Shown: positions 35,565 through 44,780 of the stretch, in pieces
How the letters are laid out: every line of letters begins with the position of its first letter
Position numbering within the stretch: position 1 is the stretch's first letter
Virus record (IMG/VR): IMGVR_UViG_3300021425_003342
Coordinates: 1 to 52,313 of that record
Strand: one strand, 5' to 3'
From: a virus
Length of the DNA stretch: 52,313 bases
The notes under the pieces: model-generated
Databases searched by the model: none
Seen by the model: only the letters and a program-made list of their open reading frames with translations
What the model was told of the DNA's origin: nothing
Made by a program: the position numbers and the translations under genes

Positions 35565-35885
35565 ATGAGTAATAGTGACAGTTCTTTATTCTTACACAAC
35601 CTACCTGATAAGGTACTTCAAAATATCTTAAACATGCCAGGGGAAGAGAAGATAATGTATTTTACTAACTTAATAAAAAGATTTTATCCAGATGTAGAGT
35701 CTGCAGAAGAATTTGAAAGACTAATTAAAGCCTATAATGCTAGTTTTGCTTTAGAATATGTGTTTAGACAAGACGAAGAAATAGCAGATTCTTTTACTTG
35801 TGTTTATACAAAAACTGGACTAGTTAGAGAGTTAAGTAATGACTTATATTTTATGATGGAAGAGTATAAGTATCAGATTAATTAA
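35565..35885 (+). CDS. Hypothetical acidic protein, 106 aa
   Basis: Not recognised. SDSSLFLHNLPDKVLQNILN then helical, acidic sequence with FTNLIKRFYPDVESAEEFER. Start at ATG 35565; the longer frame would begin in the terminator. First gene after the terminator. Confidence 0.55.
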   Translation: MSNSDSSLFLHNLPDKVLQNILNMPGEEKIMYFTNLIKRFYPDVESAEEFERLIKAYNASFALEYVFRQDEEIADSFTCVYTKTGLVRELSNDLYFMMEEYKYQIN

Positions 35886-35893
35886 ATTATATA

Positions 35894-35923
35894 TTGACAC
35901 TTAGACCTTCTATGATATATACT
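35894..35923 (+). promoter_or_regulatory. Promoter for the replication operon
   Basis: TTGACA (35894-35899), 18-bp spacer, TATACT (35918-35923); GGAGG at 35941 and the ATG at 35950 follow. It leads directly into the regulator/helicase/primase/polymerase genes. Confidence 0.7.
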
Positions 35924-35949
35924 AGTATTAAGTTAATATGGAGGTTTAA

Positions 35950-36705
35950 ATGGTTATTAAAAATATAGAAATTCCAGAGGCAAAAATACGTCAAGCTATT
36001 TGGATGATTAAAAGTAAAAAAACTAAGAAGGCTATTTGTGAACATTTAGGTATCGCGTATAACACTAAAAGATTAGATAATATTATTAATGACTTTTTAG
36101 AAAAAGAAGAGAGAACTCTTAGACTTAAAAAAGCTGCTAAAAATAAAGAGTTTACTAATGCAGAAAAAACTGTTATGGCTAAAGACTATCAAGAAGGAGA
36201 CAGTATAAGTGGCATAGCAAAGAGAAATTATATATCTTCTCAAAAAGTAAAATCTTTTTTACTAGAACTAGGTGTACCTATTCGCTCTAGAAAGAAGAGT
36301 GCCCCCGCTCAAACAGATCATGTTATTCAAGACTTAGATATTAGATTTTCTAAGGGAGATAAGGTATTTCATGCTCCTACTAATTGTTTTGCTTTTATAG
36401 AAAAAACTATGGATGAAGAGTATATAGAATACTTACAGCAAGGAATACAAAAATATGTAGAGCTTATTCCTTTTGACTATAAGAAACACAAAGAGCCTAT
36501 AGAAGACGTACACTTTAATATTTATTGGATTTTAGAGGATGGAGTAACTTGGAAACTTTCTTCTTTAAAAAATCATATTAAATCTGTATTAAAACATATT
36601 GAAGACTATGGAAGAGAAAGCTATCTTTTATGGATAGAAGGTGATTACTCTCACCAAAGAATGTTTGTTCCTCGTCACGAATTATTTCCGGTAATCAAAA
36701 AATAG
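35950..36705 (+). CDS. HTH-containing hypothetical protein, 251 aa
   Basis: N-terminal DNA-binding-like helices (KIRQAIWMIKSKKTKKAICE; then a second unit EFTNAEKTVMAKDYQEGDSI...YISSQKVKSFLLELGVPIR) related in style to the HTH repeats upstream, and a C-terminal alpha/beta domain beginning DIRFSKGDKVFHAP. Function unknown; it opens the replication operon and its stop abuts the helicase start. Confidence 0.6.
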   Translation: MVIKNIEIPEAKIRQAIWMIKSKKTKKAICEHLGIAYNTKRLDNIINDFLEKEERTLRLKKAAKNKEFTNAEKTVMAKDYQEGDSISGIAKRNYISSQKVKSFLLELGVPIRSRKKSAPAQTDHVIQDLDIRFSKGDKVFHAPTNCFAFIEKTMDEEYIEYLQQGIQKYVELIPFDYKKHKEPIEDVHFNIYWILEDGVTWKLSSLKNHIKSVLKHIEDYGRESYLLWIEGDYSHQRMFVPRHELFPVIKK

Positions 36706-38082
36706 ATGTCAGTAGATTTACAAAAGTTGGCCCTAAAAAGGCTATTAACAACTCAAAGCCCTGATTTTTTCAATAAACTTGTGAATAAATATTTCACAGG
36801 TAACAATCTTGTGCTATTTAGAAAAGTTAACAATTTCTATACCAAAAACTTAAGAATTCCTTCTATGCAGGAGTTCTATGAAATACAGAAACAAGAAAGC
36901 TCTAAAGCTTACTTGCGTTCAGAATTAATAGATATTACCTTAGAAGGTGAAACTTCTATTGACTCTAACTTTATTTCTTCTCAATTACAAGATTACTATA
37001 TAAGAGAAGAGACTATAGGTTTTATTGATAAATTTATAGACGACTTAGAGAACTTAGAACAGACTGAAATTATAGATAAAATTCAAGAACACATACTGTC
37101 TGTACAAAAATTTATTCCAGAAGGAGAAGAGCTGTTTGATGTAGCAACTATTGAGACAGTACCTCAAGAAGATAACTTTGTTATGTTTCCTAGTGGTCTA
37201 AGTACTGACTTTGATGCTGCAAATGGCGGTTTTGGCTTAGAAGAACTAGTACTTTTTGGTGGTAGAAGAGGGTCAGGTAAGTCTATTATTACCTTAAATA
37301 TGGCTTTAAATAACTTCTTACTTAATAACTCTGTCATGTTCATGAGTATCGAGATGCGATATGTAGAAGTGTACTATCGTTTAATGAGTATGATTAGTGG
37401 TGTACCTTTTAGTGATTTTATGCTTAATAATTTAACTAAAGATCAAAAGTTTTCTATAGCTAAAAGTAAATTAGATACCTTTTATAAACCAGGTGATGCA
37501 TCTGATTCTATATACAGTAATCTTCTGACTTCTGGAAGCTTTAATAACTTTGATCAAGAGCTTAAAAGAGGAGTAGTTCCTTTTAAAGATAATCGTTTTC
37601 ATATTATTGATGATGTACAATTAAGTCTAGCTAGAATAGATCACTATCTAAATATGATGACTACTAAGCATGATATTAAAATGTGCGTTATTGATTATTT
37701 AAATATTGTAAAAGTAGAAGACCGTATGGATTGGAAGAGTCAGATTAATATCTCTGATTCTCTAAAAACTCTTGCAAGAAAATATAAAGTTATTATGATA
37801 TCTCCTTATCAGATTGATGCTTCTGGAGAAGCTAGATTTGCTAAGGGAGTTCTTGATAGTGCTGATAAAAGTTTTAGATTTATGCCTAGTGACTTATCAG
37901 AAGATCCTACTGCTCTACCTTTTGAGGTAGCTAAGATTAGAAACGGTAAAGCTATAAAATTTAATGTACACATGGATTGGGATTGTTTAAGAATAGACTC
38001 TAACAAGTCTAAGGCTATTGGAGGTAGAATACTAAATAAGTATGGCGACGATAGTAAAGAGCAGGGTAGGGATTTAGGCTAA
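36706..38082 (+). CDS. Replicative DNA helicase, DnaB/gp41-like
   Basis: 458-residue RecA-type helicase. N-terminal helical region (~1-150), then GGRRGSGKSIITLNMALNN (Walker A, GxxxxGKS), SVMFMSIEMRYVEVYYRL, and the Walker B MCVIDYLNIVK with DNA-binding loops. It unwinds DNA at the fork as a hexamer with primase. Directly coupled to the primase gene by one-base overlap. Comparable in size to T4 gp41. Confidence 0.9.
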   Translation: MSVDLQKLALKRLLTTQSPDFFNKLVNKYFTGNNLVLFRKVNNFYTKNLRIPSMQEFYEIQKQESSKAYLRSELIDITLEGETSIDSNFISSQLQDYYIREETIGFIDKFIDDLENLEQTEIIDKIQEHILSVQKFIPEGEELFDVATIETVPQEDNFVMFPSGLSTDFDAANGGFGLEELVLFGGRRGSGKSIITLNMALNNFLLNNSVMFMSIEMRYVEVYYRLMSMISGVPFSDFMLNNLTKDQKFSIAKSKLDTFYKPGDASDSIYSNLLTSGSFNNFDQELKRGVVPFKDNRFHIIDDVQLSLARIDHYLNMMTTKHDIKMCVIDYLNIVKVEDRMDWKSQINISDSLKTLARKYKVIMISPYQIDASGEARFAKGVLDSADKSFRFMPSDLSEDPTALPFEVAKIRNGKAIKFNVHMDWDCLRIDSNKSKAIGGRILNKYGDDSKEQGRDLG

Positions 38083-38963
38083 TGCACGATATATATTCTA
38101 TATTAGATAAAAAACAAATTGAATACACAAATAATCCTAATCATAGTGAAGAAATACTTATTAAATGTGTAAGCGGTTTACACGAAGATTCTAATCCTAG
38201 TATGCGATTTAACTTAGATAAAAACGTATTCAATTGTTTTTCGTGTGGTTTTGGAGGAAGTTATAAAAAACTACTAAAAGCTATAGGAGAAGACTCTTCT
38301 GTAGAAATAGAAACTAAACAGACATATAAGATTAAAAAGTTAAAAAATAAACTTCATTCTAAATTTTTTGGTATGGATATAGTATTGCCTTCAGATAAGA
38401 TAAACTTTACTTTAGATTTTAAGGGAGTAAGCGGCTCTATTATGAAAGAGTTTAAAAGCTTTACTACTGGTCAGCTAGGTTTGGTAGACTATCTATGTTT
38501 TCCTATTTATCAGCAAGGAAAACTTAGATTTATAGAAGGAAGGTATAAAATACTAAACGTCAAAACACAAAGTCCCAGGTATATGAGAAAACCTTCAAAC
38601 GCTGCTACTAGTGATTTATTATTTCCTATAGATAAAATAACTGACAAAAGCCATTTAATACTTGTTGAAGGCTTATTTGATATGTTAAACTTATGGCAAC
38701 ACGGATATAAAAATACAGTTTGTATTTTCGGAACAAACAACTTTCGTAAGGAAAAAGCGTCTATAATAGATAACTTAGGTTGTACCAGAGTTACTATATT
38801 TATGGATAATGATATAAGTGGAAATAAAGCTGCAGAAAATATTACTGCACTACTAGAGGCTAGAGACATAGAAACTATCATTGTTCAGCCTCCGGAAGGT
38901 AGAGATGCTGGAGACTTAAGTAAGTCAGAATTAATGAGATTATTTGGAGAAGAATATGAGTAA
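38082..38963 (+). CDS. DNA primase, DnaG/TOPRIM type
   Basis: 293 residues. N-terminal zinc finger: KCVSGLHEDSNPSMRF and NVFNCFSCGFGG (C, H, C, C). TOPRIM: HLILVEGLFDMLNLWQHG (Glu), FGTN, and TIFMDNDISGNKAAENI with the DxD acidic pair. It makes RNA primers for lagging-strand synthesis. Intermediate length, as in phage primases that rely on a separate helicase, here encoded just upstream. Confidence 0.92.
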   Translation: MHDIYSILDKKQIEYTNNPNHSEEILIKCVSGLHEDSNPSMRFNLDKNVFNCFSCGFGGSYKKLLKAIGEDSSVEIETKQTYKIKKLKNKLHSKFFGMDIVLPSDKINFTLDFKGVSGSIMKEFKSFTTGQLGLVDYLCFPIYQQGKLRFIEGRYKILNVKTQSPRYMRKPSNAATSDLLFPIDKITDKSHLILVEGLFDMLNLWQHGYKNTVCIFGTNNFRKEKASIIDNLGCTRVTIFMDNDISGNKAAENITALLEARDIETIIVQPPEGRDAGDLSKSELMRLFGEEYE

Positions 38964-41199
38964 AGATTTAAAAGTAGCGTTAGTAATTAGTAGCCCTTTA
39001 AAAGCAAATACAGTATCAAAACTAAAATCTTTCTCTAAAGGAATTGATTTTGAAGTAAAATACCTATCTTCTGAGCCTCTAGAAAAAATTCTAAAGAAAA
39101 ATGTAGATCTAGATTTAACTATCCTAGATGAGTATGATATTATTTGTCCTGTAGGTGCAGAATCTTTAAAATATACTTCAGGTCTTACAGGAATACTTAA
39201 GTATGCAGGTCAGATAGTAGAAGAAAAATATATACCTATTATTGATCCTAATATGTTATCTATTAAGCCTCAGTACAGATTAGAACTGCAAAAATGTTTT
39301 GACAAAGTAAGAAGTGTTCTAGCAGGAGAGCAGCCTTTAGTATATGAAAAAGACTATGCTTATATTAGTACTTCAGAAGAGTTTTTACCTTATTTAGAGC
39401 AGTTTAAAAAAGCAGATACTTTAGTTGTAGATATTGAGACTACTGCTCTATCTGCTAGAAAAGGCTCCATCATTGGGATAGCTATGTCTGCCCGATCTCA
39501 TCAAGGTATTTTTGTAGCTTGTGATGTAATAGAAGAGTTCTATGATGAAGTAAAACAAATGTTTATAGATAAAACTATTGTATTGCATAATGCTAAGTTT
39601 GATGTTCAATTTATGTATCAAGCATTGAAGTTTGAGTTTCCAAAGTTTGAAGACACTATTCTTATGCACTATTGTTTAGACGAAACAGTAGGATCTCACG
39701 GTCTAAAACAGCTAGCTATGAAGTTCACTGACTTAGGAGACTATGACAAAGATCTACATGATTATAAGAAAGACTTTTGTAGGAAAAATAAAATCCTACT
39801 GGCAGATTTTAACTATGGTATGTTGCCTTTAGATATTTTATCTCCTTATGCTTGTAAAGACGCTGATGCTACTTTTCAGCTTTATGATAAATTTAAACCT
39901 TTGATAGATAAGAACTCTAAATTTTCTTATGTATACAATGAACTGTTAAAACCTGCTACCGAGGCTCTTATGTACTTAGAAGATACTGGAGGACCTATTG
40001 AGCTTCAAGTATTAACTGATATTGAAGAAGATTTTAAAATTGATATTGAAGAATGTATGGCTGAAATATCTATGCACCCTGCTATTAAGATTTTTGAAGA
40101 ACAAGAGAAAAAGACTTTTAATCCTAACAGCACCTTTCATCTACGAGAAGTACTGTTCAACATATTAAAGCTTCCTTCTACTAAGAAGACTGCAACAGGT
40201 GCTAAATCTACAGATGCAGAAGTACTTTCTGAAATGAATAATCCTCTTGCAGACGCTATCCTTGACCTCCGTAAGAAAGTAAAACTTTCTACAACTTATA
40301 TTAAAAACATTAAGAACGGAGTGGATACTGATAACAGACTTCGTTCTAGTTTTAATATTATTGGAACTGCTGCTGGGCGCCTATCATCTTCTGGCGTTCT
40401 TAATTACCAAAATCTTCCTAGAGACAAAGACTCAGGCATTAAAAAGTTTTTTAAAGCTTCTCCTGGCTTTAAAATAGTACAAGCAGATTTAGGAACTGCA
40501 GAGGTATATGTAGCTGCTGCATTAGCTGAAGATTCTTTTTTGCAGCGAGCTTTTGTAGAGGAGTTAGACTTTCACTCTTACGTAGCTCATAGTATGTTTA
40601 AACTTCCTTGTGAAATTGATGAAGTAAAAAATTTATACGCTGCTGAGAGACAAAATGCAAAAGCTATTACCTTTGGTATTTTGTATGGGGCTGGACCTTC
40701 TAAAATTGCAGAAACTGCTAATGTATCTATTGAAGAGGCTAAGCGTTTTATTAAGTTGTACTTTACCCAAGCAAAAGATTTAAAAAGATGGATTGATGGT
40801 AACATTTCTTTTATCAAAGAAAATCACTTTACTTACAGCGCGTTTGGACGTAAAAGACGTCTCCCAGAGGCAGGTGCTGACTCTAGAGGGGTAGCTGCTC
40901 ATGCAGAACGATCAGGTCTTAATTTTTTAATTCAAAGCGTAGCATCAGATATTAATTTACTTGGTATTGTAGATACTGTTAAATGGGTACAAGATAATCA
41001 GCATGAAGATAATATTAGAATTTTTGCTACAGTACACGATTCTACTATTGCAGAGGTTAGAGAAGACTATATAGACATTTATGCAGATAACTTATCTTTA
41101 AACTTACAAAAAGACAGAGGCGTGTTTATTGAGGGCAAACCTATTAAAGTAGATATTGAAGTAGGCCCTAGTTGGGGGGAGCTTAAAGACTATCGATGA
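38956..41199 (+). CDS. polA: DNA polymerase A family (PolA) with 3'-5' exonuclease
   Basis: 747 residues. N-terminal extension to ~130, proofreading exonuclease (LVVDIETTALSARKGSIIGI with DxE; VLHNAKFDVQFMYQ; YACKDADATFQLYD), then palm and fingers: motif A VQADLGTAEVYVAAAL (Asp, Glu kept), motif B ERQNAKAITFGILYGAG, motif C ATVHDSTIAEV. The residue equal to E. coli Phe762 is Phe. No 5' nuclease domain. ATG at 38956; primase 3' end overlaps by 8 nt. Confidence 0.95.
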   Translation: MSKDLKVALVISSPLKANTVSKLKSFSKGIDFEVKYLSSEPLEKILKKNVDLDLTILDEYDIICPVGAESLKYTSGLTGILKYAGQIVEEKYIPIIDPNMLSIKPQYRLELQKCFDKVRSVLAGEQPLVYEKDYAYISTSEEFLPYLEQFKKADTLVVDIETTALSARKGSIIGIAMSARSHQGIFVACDVIEEFYDEVKQMFIDKTIVLHNAKFDVQFMYQALKFEFPKFEDTILMHYCLDETVGSHGLKQLAMKFTDLGDYDKDLHDYKKDFCRKNKILLADFNYGMLPLDILSPYACKDADATFQLYDKFKPLIDKNSKFSYVYNELLKPATEALMYLEDTGGPIELQVLTDIEEDFKIDIEECMAEISMHPAIKIFEEQEKKTFNPNSTFHLREVLFNILKLPSTKKTATGAKSTDAEVLSEMNNPLADAILDLRKKVKLSTTYIKNIKNGVDTDNRLRSSFNIIGTAAGRLSSSGVLNYQNLPRDKDSGIKKFFKASPGFKIVQADLGTAEVYVAAALAEDSFLQRAFVEELDFHSYVAHSMFKLPCEIDEVKNLYAAERQNAKAITFGILYGAGPSKIAETANVSIEEAKRFIKLYFTQAKDLKRWIDGNISFIKENHFTYSAFGRKRRLPEAGADSRGVAAHAERSGLNFLIQSVASDINLLGIVDTVKWVQDNQHEDNIRIFATVHDSTIAEVREDYIDIYADNLSLNLQKDRGVFIEGKPIKVDIEVGPSWGELKDYR

Positions 41200-41837
41200 T
41201 ATATGTAAACGGTCTCTATAGAAGCGGTACTACTGTTTCTTTCAATATTTGTAAACAATTAATCAATAAAAGATTTATAGTTACAAACGTAAAAAAATGT
41301 CATGAAAAGTGGATAACATATCCTGTAGACTCTGCAGACTTTAATATATATTCTTATAGAGATTTAAGATCTATAACTGCTTCTATTATGAGAAAAAGAA
41401 GACTAACAGAACAAGAATTTTGTGAATGGTCATATAAGCAATTTAATGTAAATACTTTTAAGGATTGGTTTGACTTTTTACTAGACTATGATCATTTAGT
41501 ATTTGATAAAGCTTTAAAAGAAGATTTAAAAGTACTCAGTCTTAGGTATGAAGATGATATATTAAATATAGATAGAGCCGTTTACAAAATAGTTAGATAC
41601 TTAAATTTACTGCTACCTGAATACATACTAGATGAACTATCTAATAGTAATAACATACAAAAGAATATACTAATATCAAATAAACTAACTATAGGTGAGC
41701 AAGACCCTATTACTATGTATCACCATAATCATATTAATCTAAAACACACAGATTTTAAAAACTATATATCTGAAAAAAACTACAAATATAACAGTAGGCT
41801 AAATAACTGGTTAAGACTAAGAGGCTATGAGAAGTAA
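41196..41837 (+). CDS. Sulfotransferase-like protein
   Basis: 213 residues with a P-loop resembling PAPS-dependent sulfotransferases: IYVNGLYRSGTTVSFNICKQ holds the 5'-phosphosulfate-binding RSGTT, and YSYRDLRSITASIMRKRR resembles the 3'-phosphate-binding RDxRxxxxS helix. It would sulfate a carbohydrate or protein. Start overlaps the polymerase stop (ATGA). Its presence inside the replication operon is odd. Confidence 0.65.
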   Translation: MIYVNGLYRSGTTVSFNICKQLINKRFIVTNVKKCHEKWITYPVDSADFNIYSYRDLRSITASIMRKRRLTEQEFCEWSYKQFNVNTFKDWFDFLLDYDHLVFDKALKEDLKVLSLRYEDDILNIDRAVYKIVRYLNLLLPEYILDELSNSNNIQKNILISNKLTIGEQDPITMYHHNHINLKHTDFKNYISEKNYKYNSRLNNWLRLRGYEK

Positions 41838-42351
41838 GTTTTACAATATAAAATATCCTATATTTACTTTAAAAAATTCTCCTGTAGATGAGATATTTAG
41901 AGATAAAAAGTTATTTATTAAAAAAGATTTTATATCTTCTGACAACTTACTATTAGTAGATAGTTGGGACAATATGCCTGATAGTAATTACTTAAAAAGG
42001 TTAGAGTACTTAAATAGTATTAATAACTATACTATAAAATACGACTATACCTGTACCAATTTAAGCGCATTACTGCTTAGTAAAAGTAAGTGGGGATATG
42101 ATAGTAATTTAAATACGCACTACTTTGATAACTACTATAAGCACTATAAAATGAGTTATAGAAAAATAATAAAAGTAAAAGAAACTGCTTTTTGGGTAGA
42201 GAATATAAGTCATCCTTTTGAACTACCTAAATTCTTACTTAATATTGAAAATTTAAAAAACTTATGGGCAGGATTAGTATACATAGATTTTTGTTGGCAT
42301 ATTTATGAATTTAGTGCTTTCTATAATAAAAAGGATAGAATAAGATTATGA
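41827..42351 (+). CDS. Hypothetical protein, 174 aa
   Basis: Not recognised. Tyr/Lys/Asn-rich, AT-biased, with scattered hydrophobic strands (LWAGLVYIDFCWHIYEF) near the end. Overlaps the sulfotransferase-like gene by 11 nt and the helicase by 4 nt; may form a pair with the sulfotransferase. Confidence 0.55.
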   Translation: MRSKFYNIKYPIFTLKNSPVDEIFRDKKLFIKKDFISSDNLLLVDSWDNMPDSNYLKRLEYLNSINNYTIKYDYTCTNLSALLLSKSKWGYDSNLNTHYFDNYYKHYKMSYRKIIKVKETAFWVENISHPFELPKFLLNIENLKNLWAGLVYIDFCWHIYEFSAFYNKKDRIRL

Positions 42352-43655
42352 GCTATACTAAATTTGTTTTAAAAAATGCTACAATCTCAGATAAAATTTA
42401 TTTCAAAAAAGAAGATTTAGAACAAGAAGTAGATGATATATTTTATGATCATTTTCATTATAAAATAGGTGATGAATTCGCTACTACTTTTCAATTTCCT
42501 GAAGAAGGAGAAGATATGCATTCTATACCTTCAGGCTCTTTTTATAAAATAGATTTTAAAGATGTGGTAGACAATAGACCTCTTTTTGATAGAAGAAATT
42601 GGAAGTTTAAAGGTAAACTAAAAACAGAACAACAACAAGTAGCTAACAAAATATATAAAAACAAAAGACTCTATAATGGTCTTATAAAAGCTCCTTGTGG
42701 TTGGGGTAAGACTTTTCTTGGTTGCTATTTAATAGCTAATAACTCTAAACCTACTGTTATTATAGTACACACTAAATTATTAGCTTATCAGTGGTATGAC
42801 TCTCTAAAGGAGTTAATACCTGGAGAAGATATAGGTTTTATAGGAGATGGTAAACTACAAGTAAAAGATATTACAGTAGCTATATATAAAACTCTTATAA
42901 ATCACCTAGACACACTAAAAAATAATTTTGAAGTAGTACTAGTAGATGAGGCACATTTATGCCCTGCTGAAATGTTTAGTAGAGTAGTTAACGGGTTAAG
43001 CGCTAGAACTAAAATAGCTTTATCTGCTACACCAACTAGAAAAGACGGTATGCACATAGTATTATCTGACTATTTTGGCCCCAATAGAATAACTGCAGTA
43101 GATAAAGCGCGTCTTACTCCTTCTGTAGAGGTTGTACGGACAGATATCAATTTTAGAATAAGAAACCCTGCTAGAGATTGGGCACTAGCTTTAAACACTT
43201 TAGCAAGAAATGATAATTATATAGATTTAATATGCGATACTGCTAGAAGAAAAATAGCACTAGGCAGATGTATATTAATAGTAAGTGAACGAATTGATAT
43301 GCTGAACGGTATACACGAAAAATTAGAAGGATCTAGACTTTTAGTAGGTGCAACTAAAAACTCTGATAGAGAGTCTATACTAGAAAATGCTGGTAAGTCT
43401 GTTAAGGCTATACTAAGTACAAAGATATTTGATGAAGGAATATCTTGTCATAGGTTAGATACTATATTCTTTACTTGTCCTCAAAATAACTATGCTAAAC
43501 TAGAACAAAGAATAGGTAGGATAGTAAGAGAGCATGAAGAAAAGAAATTTCCTCTCATAGTAGACTTTTGGTTACGAGGGCCTATAGTAAAAAATATGCA
43601 AGAAAAAAGATTACAATGGTATGATAAGCAACAATTTCATATAAATTCAAATTAA
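42348..43655 (+). CDS. DNA helicase, SF2 UvsW-like
   Basis: 435-residue SF2 helicase. Motif I APCGWGKTFLGCYL, motif II VLVDEAHLCPAEMF (DEAH), motif III ALSATPTRKDGM, and motif VI LEQRIGRIVRE. The N-terminal ~90 residues are a phage-type accessory domain. UvsW-type proteins unwind R-loops and branched DNA in recombination-dependent replication. Confidence 0.85.
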   Translation: MSYTKFVLKNATISDKIYFKKEDLEQEVDDIFYDHFHYKIGDEFATTFQFPEEGEDMHSIPSGSFYKIDFKDVVDNRPLFDRRNWKFKGKLKTEQQQVANKIYKNKRLYNGLIKAPCGWGKTFLGCYLIANNSKPTVIIVHTKLLAYQWYDSLKELIPGEDIGFIGDGKLQVKDITVAIYKTLINHLDTLKNNFEVVLVDEAHLCPAEMFSRVVNGLSARTKIALSATPTRKDGMHIVLSDYFGPNRITAVDKARLTPSVEVVRTDINFRIRNPARDWALALNTLARNDNYIDLICDTARRKIALGRCILIVSERIDMLNGIHEKLEGSRLLVGATKNSDRESILENAGKSVKAILSTKIFDEGISCHRLDTIFFTCPQNNYAKLEQRIGRIVREHEEKKFPLIVDFWLRGPIVKNMQEKRLQWYDKQQFHINSN

Positions 43656-43657
43656 TA

Positions 43658-43686
43658 TTGACAGCAGGTCTCATGAAGCGTATACT
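43658..43686 (+). promoter_or_regulatory. Consensus-spaced promoter reading toward the SSB gene
   Basis: TTGACA (43658-43663), 17 bp, TATACT (43681-43686). The boxes overlap the first codons of the 146-aa gene, so the transcript begins inside it and would carry SSB and downstream genes. Confidence 0.65.
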
Positions 43687-44110
43687 ATTAAATATATTAG
43701 AAATAAAAAAAGCTGCTAAAAATATTAAAGATGCAGAAATTTTATTAACCTTTGCTATAGCTATAGGACCTAATAAAATAATATCTAATAACTTTTTTAA
43801 TCTAAAAGAAAAGTTAAAAATAGATAACTTTCCACAATTTCTTATTACTAAAGGATATTTTGATAAATATCCTGATAAAATCGTCTCTAGATTTACAATA
43901 GAAGAGCCTCAGTGTTATATGACAAATGGCTCATGGCTACACTATTCTCTTCCTAGTAGTATCAAAAGCGATTATCTACATATCCTTGGTCAGAGAAGTT
44001 TAGATAATAAAAATAGATTTTTACCTGATTATTTTGTAGACACAAAATATCATAAAAATCCTCTTATAAATCATTCTGATCGGAAAATAAAACTTATATT
44101 GGAGAAATAA
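43673..44110 (+). CDS. Hypothetical protein, 145 aa
   Basis: Not recognised. Lys/Ile-rich, MKRILLNILEIKKAAKNIKD, later GSWLHYSLPSSIKSDYLHIL. The ATG at 43673 is favoured over a TTG at 43658 that begins the -35 box. A promoter overlaps its 5' end. One nt before the SSB gene. Confidence 0.5.
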   Translation: MKRILLNILEIKKAAKNIKDAEILLTFAIAIGPNKIISNNFFNLKEKLKIDNFPQFLITKGYFDKYPDKIVSRFTIEEPQCYMTNGSWLHYSLPSSIKSDYLHILGQRSLDNKNRFLPDYFVDTKYHKNPLINHSDRKIKLILEK

Positions 44111-44111
44111 T

Positions 44112-44780
44112 ATGGCCTTACAATGGACAAACTTAAAAGTACAACCTGCAAATAATAGCGGGGGAAATAGAAATATTGAGCGTATTAAGCTCACAGAAGG
44201 AGAAAATAAAATTAGATTAATTGGAGATGTTATGCCTCGTTTTGTTTATTGGGTAACCAATAATGAAGGTAAAAGAACTCCTATCGAGTGTCTAAGTTTC
44301 GTAAGAGAAAACGAAACCTTTCAAGAGAAGGAAGGTATTGACCCCGTAAAAGAAATTGATCCTGATATATATCAAGATAAGCCTGTGTTTTCTTATGTGT
44401 GTAATGCAGTAGATAGAAAAGATGGCGCTATTAAGCTATTCGATCTTAAACCTACTATTTATAGACAAATTTTAGATTATGCTATGAATCCAGAATATGG
44501 TAATCCTTCAGACACCGAAGAAGGATATGATATTACTATTAAAAAGGAAAAGACCGGACCACAAGTTATGAATGTAAAATATACTTGTATCCCTTCTAGA
44601 AGAACTGTACCTCTCACAGATGAGGAAAAAAATGCTGAACTTTTTGAGCTAGAGAAAATTTTCAAACGTCCAACGTATGAAGCTCAAAAAGAGTTTTTAC
44701 TTCGTAATACCGCTTACTTTTCAGAAGCAGTAGCCGCTGATCTAAGAGTAGACGATGATGAAAGAATGGAAGATATTTAA
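44112..44780 (+). CDS. Single-stranded DNA-binding protein, gp32-like
   Basis: 222 residues with the functional layout of phage SSBs: basic, Asn-rich N-terminus (MALQWTNLKVQPANNSGGNR), OB-like core with VYWVTNNEGKRTPIECLSF and FSYVCNAVDRKDGAIKLFDL, and an acidic tail DDDERMEDI for partner contacts. No zinc site as in T4 gp32 is evident. Position between helicase and gp47-like genes supports the role. Confidence 0.78.
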   Translation: MALQWTNLKVQPANNSGGNRNIERIKLTEGENKIRLIGDVMPRFVYWVTNNEGKRTPIECLSFVRENETFQEKEGIDPVKEIDPDIYQDKPVFSYVCNAVDRKDGAIKLFDLKPTIYRQILDYAMNPEYGNPSDTEEGYDITIKKEKTGPQVMNVKYTCIPSRRTVPLTDEEKNAELFELEKIFKRPTYEAQKEFLLRNTAYFSEAVAADLRVDDDERMEDI

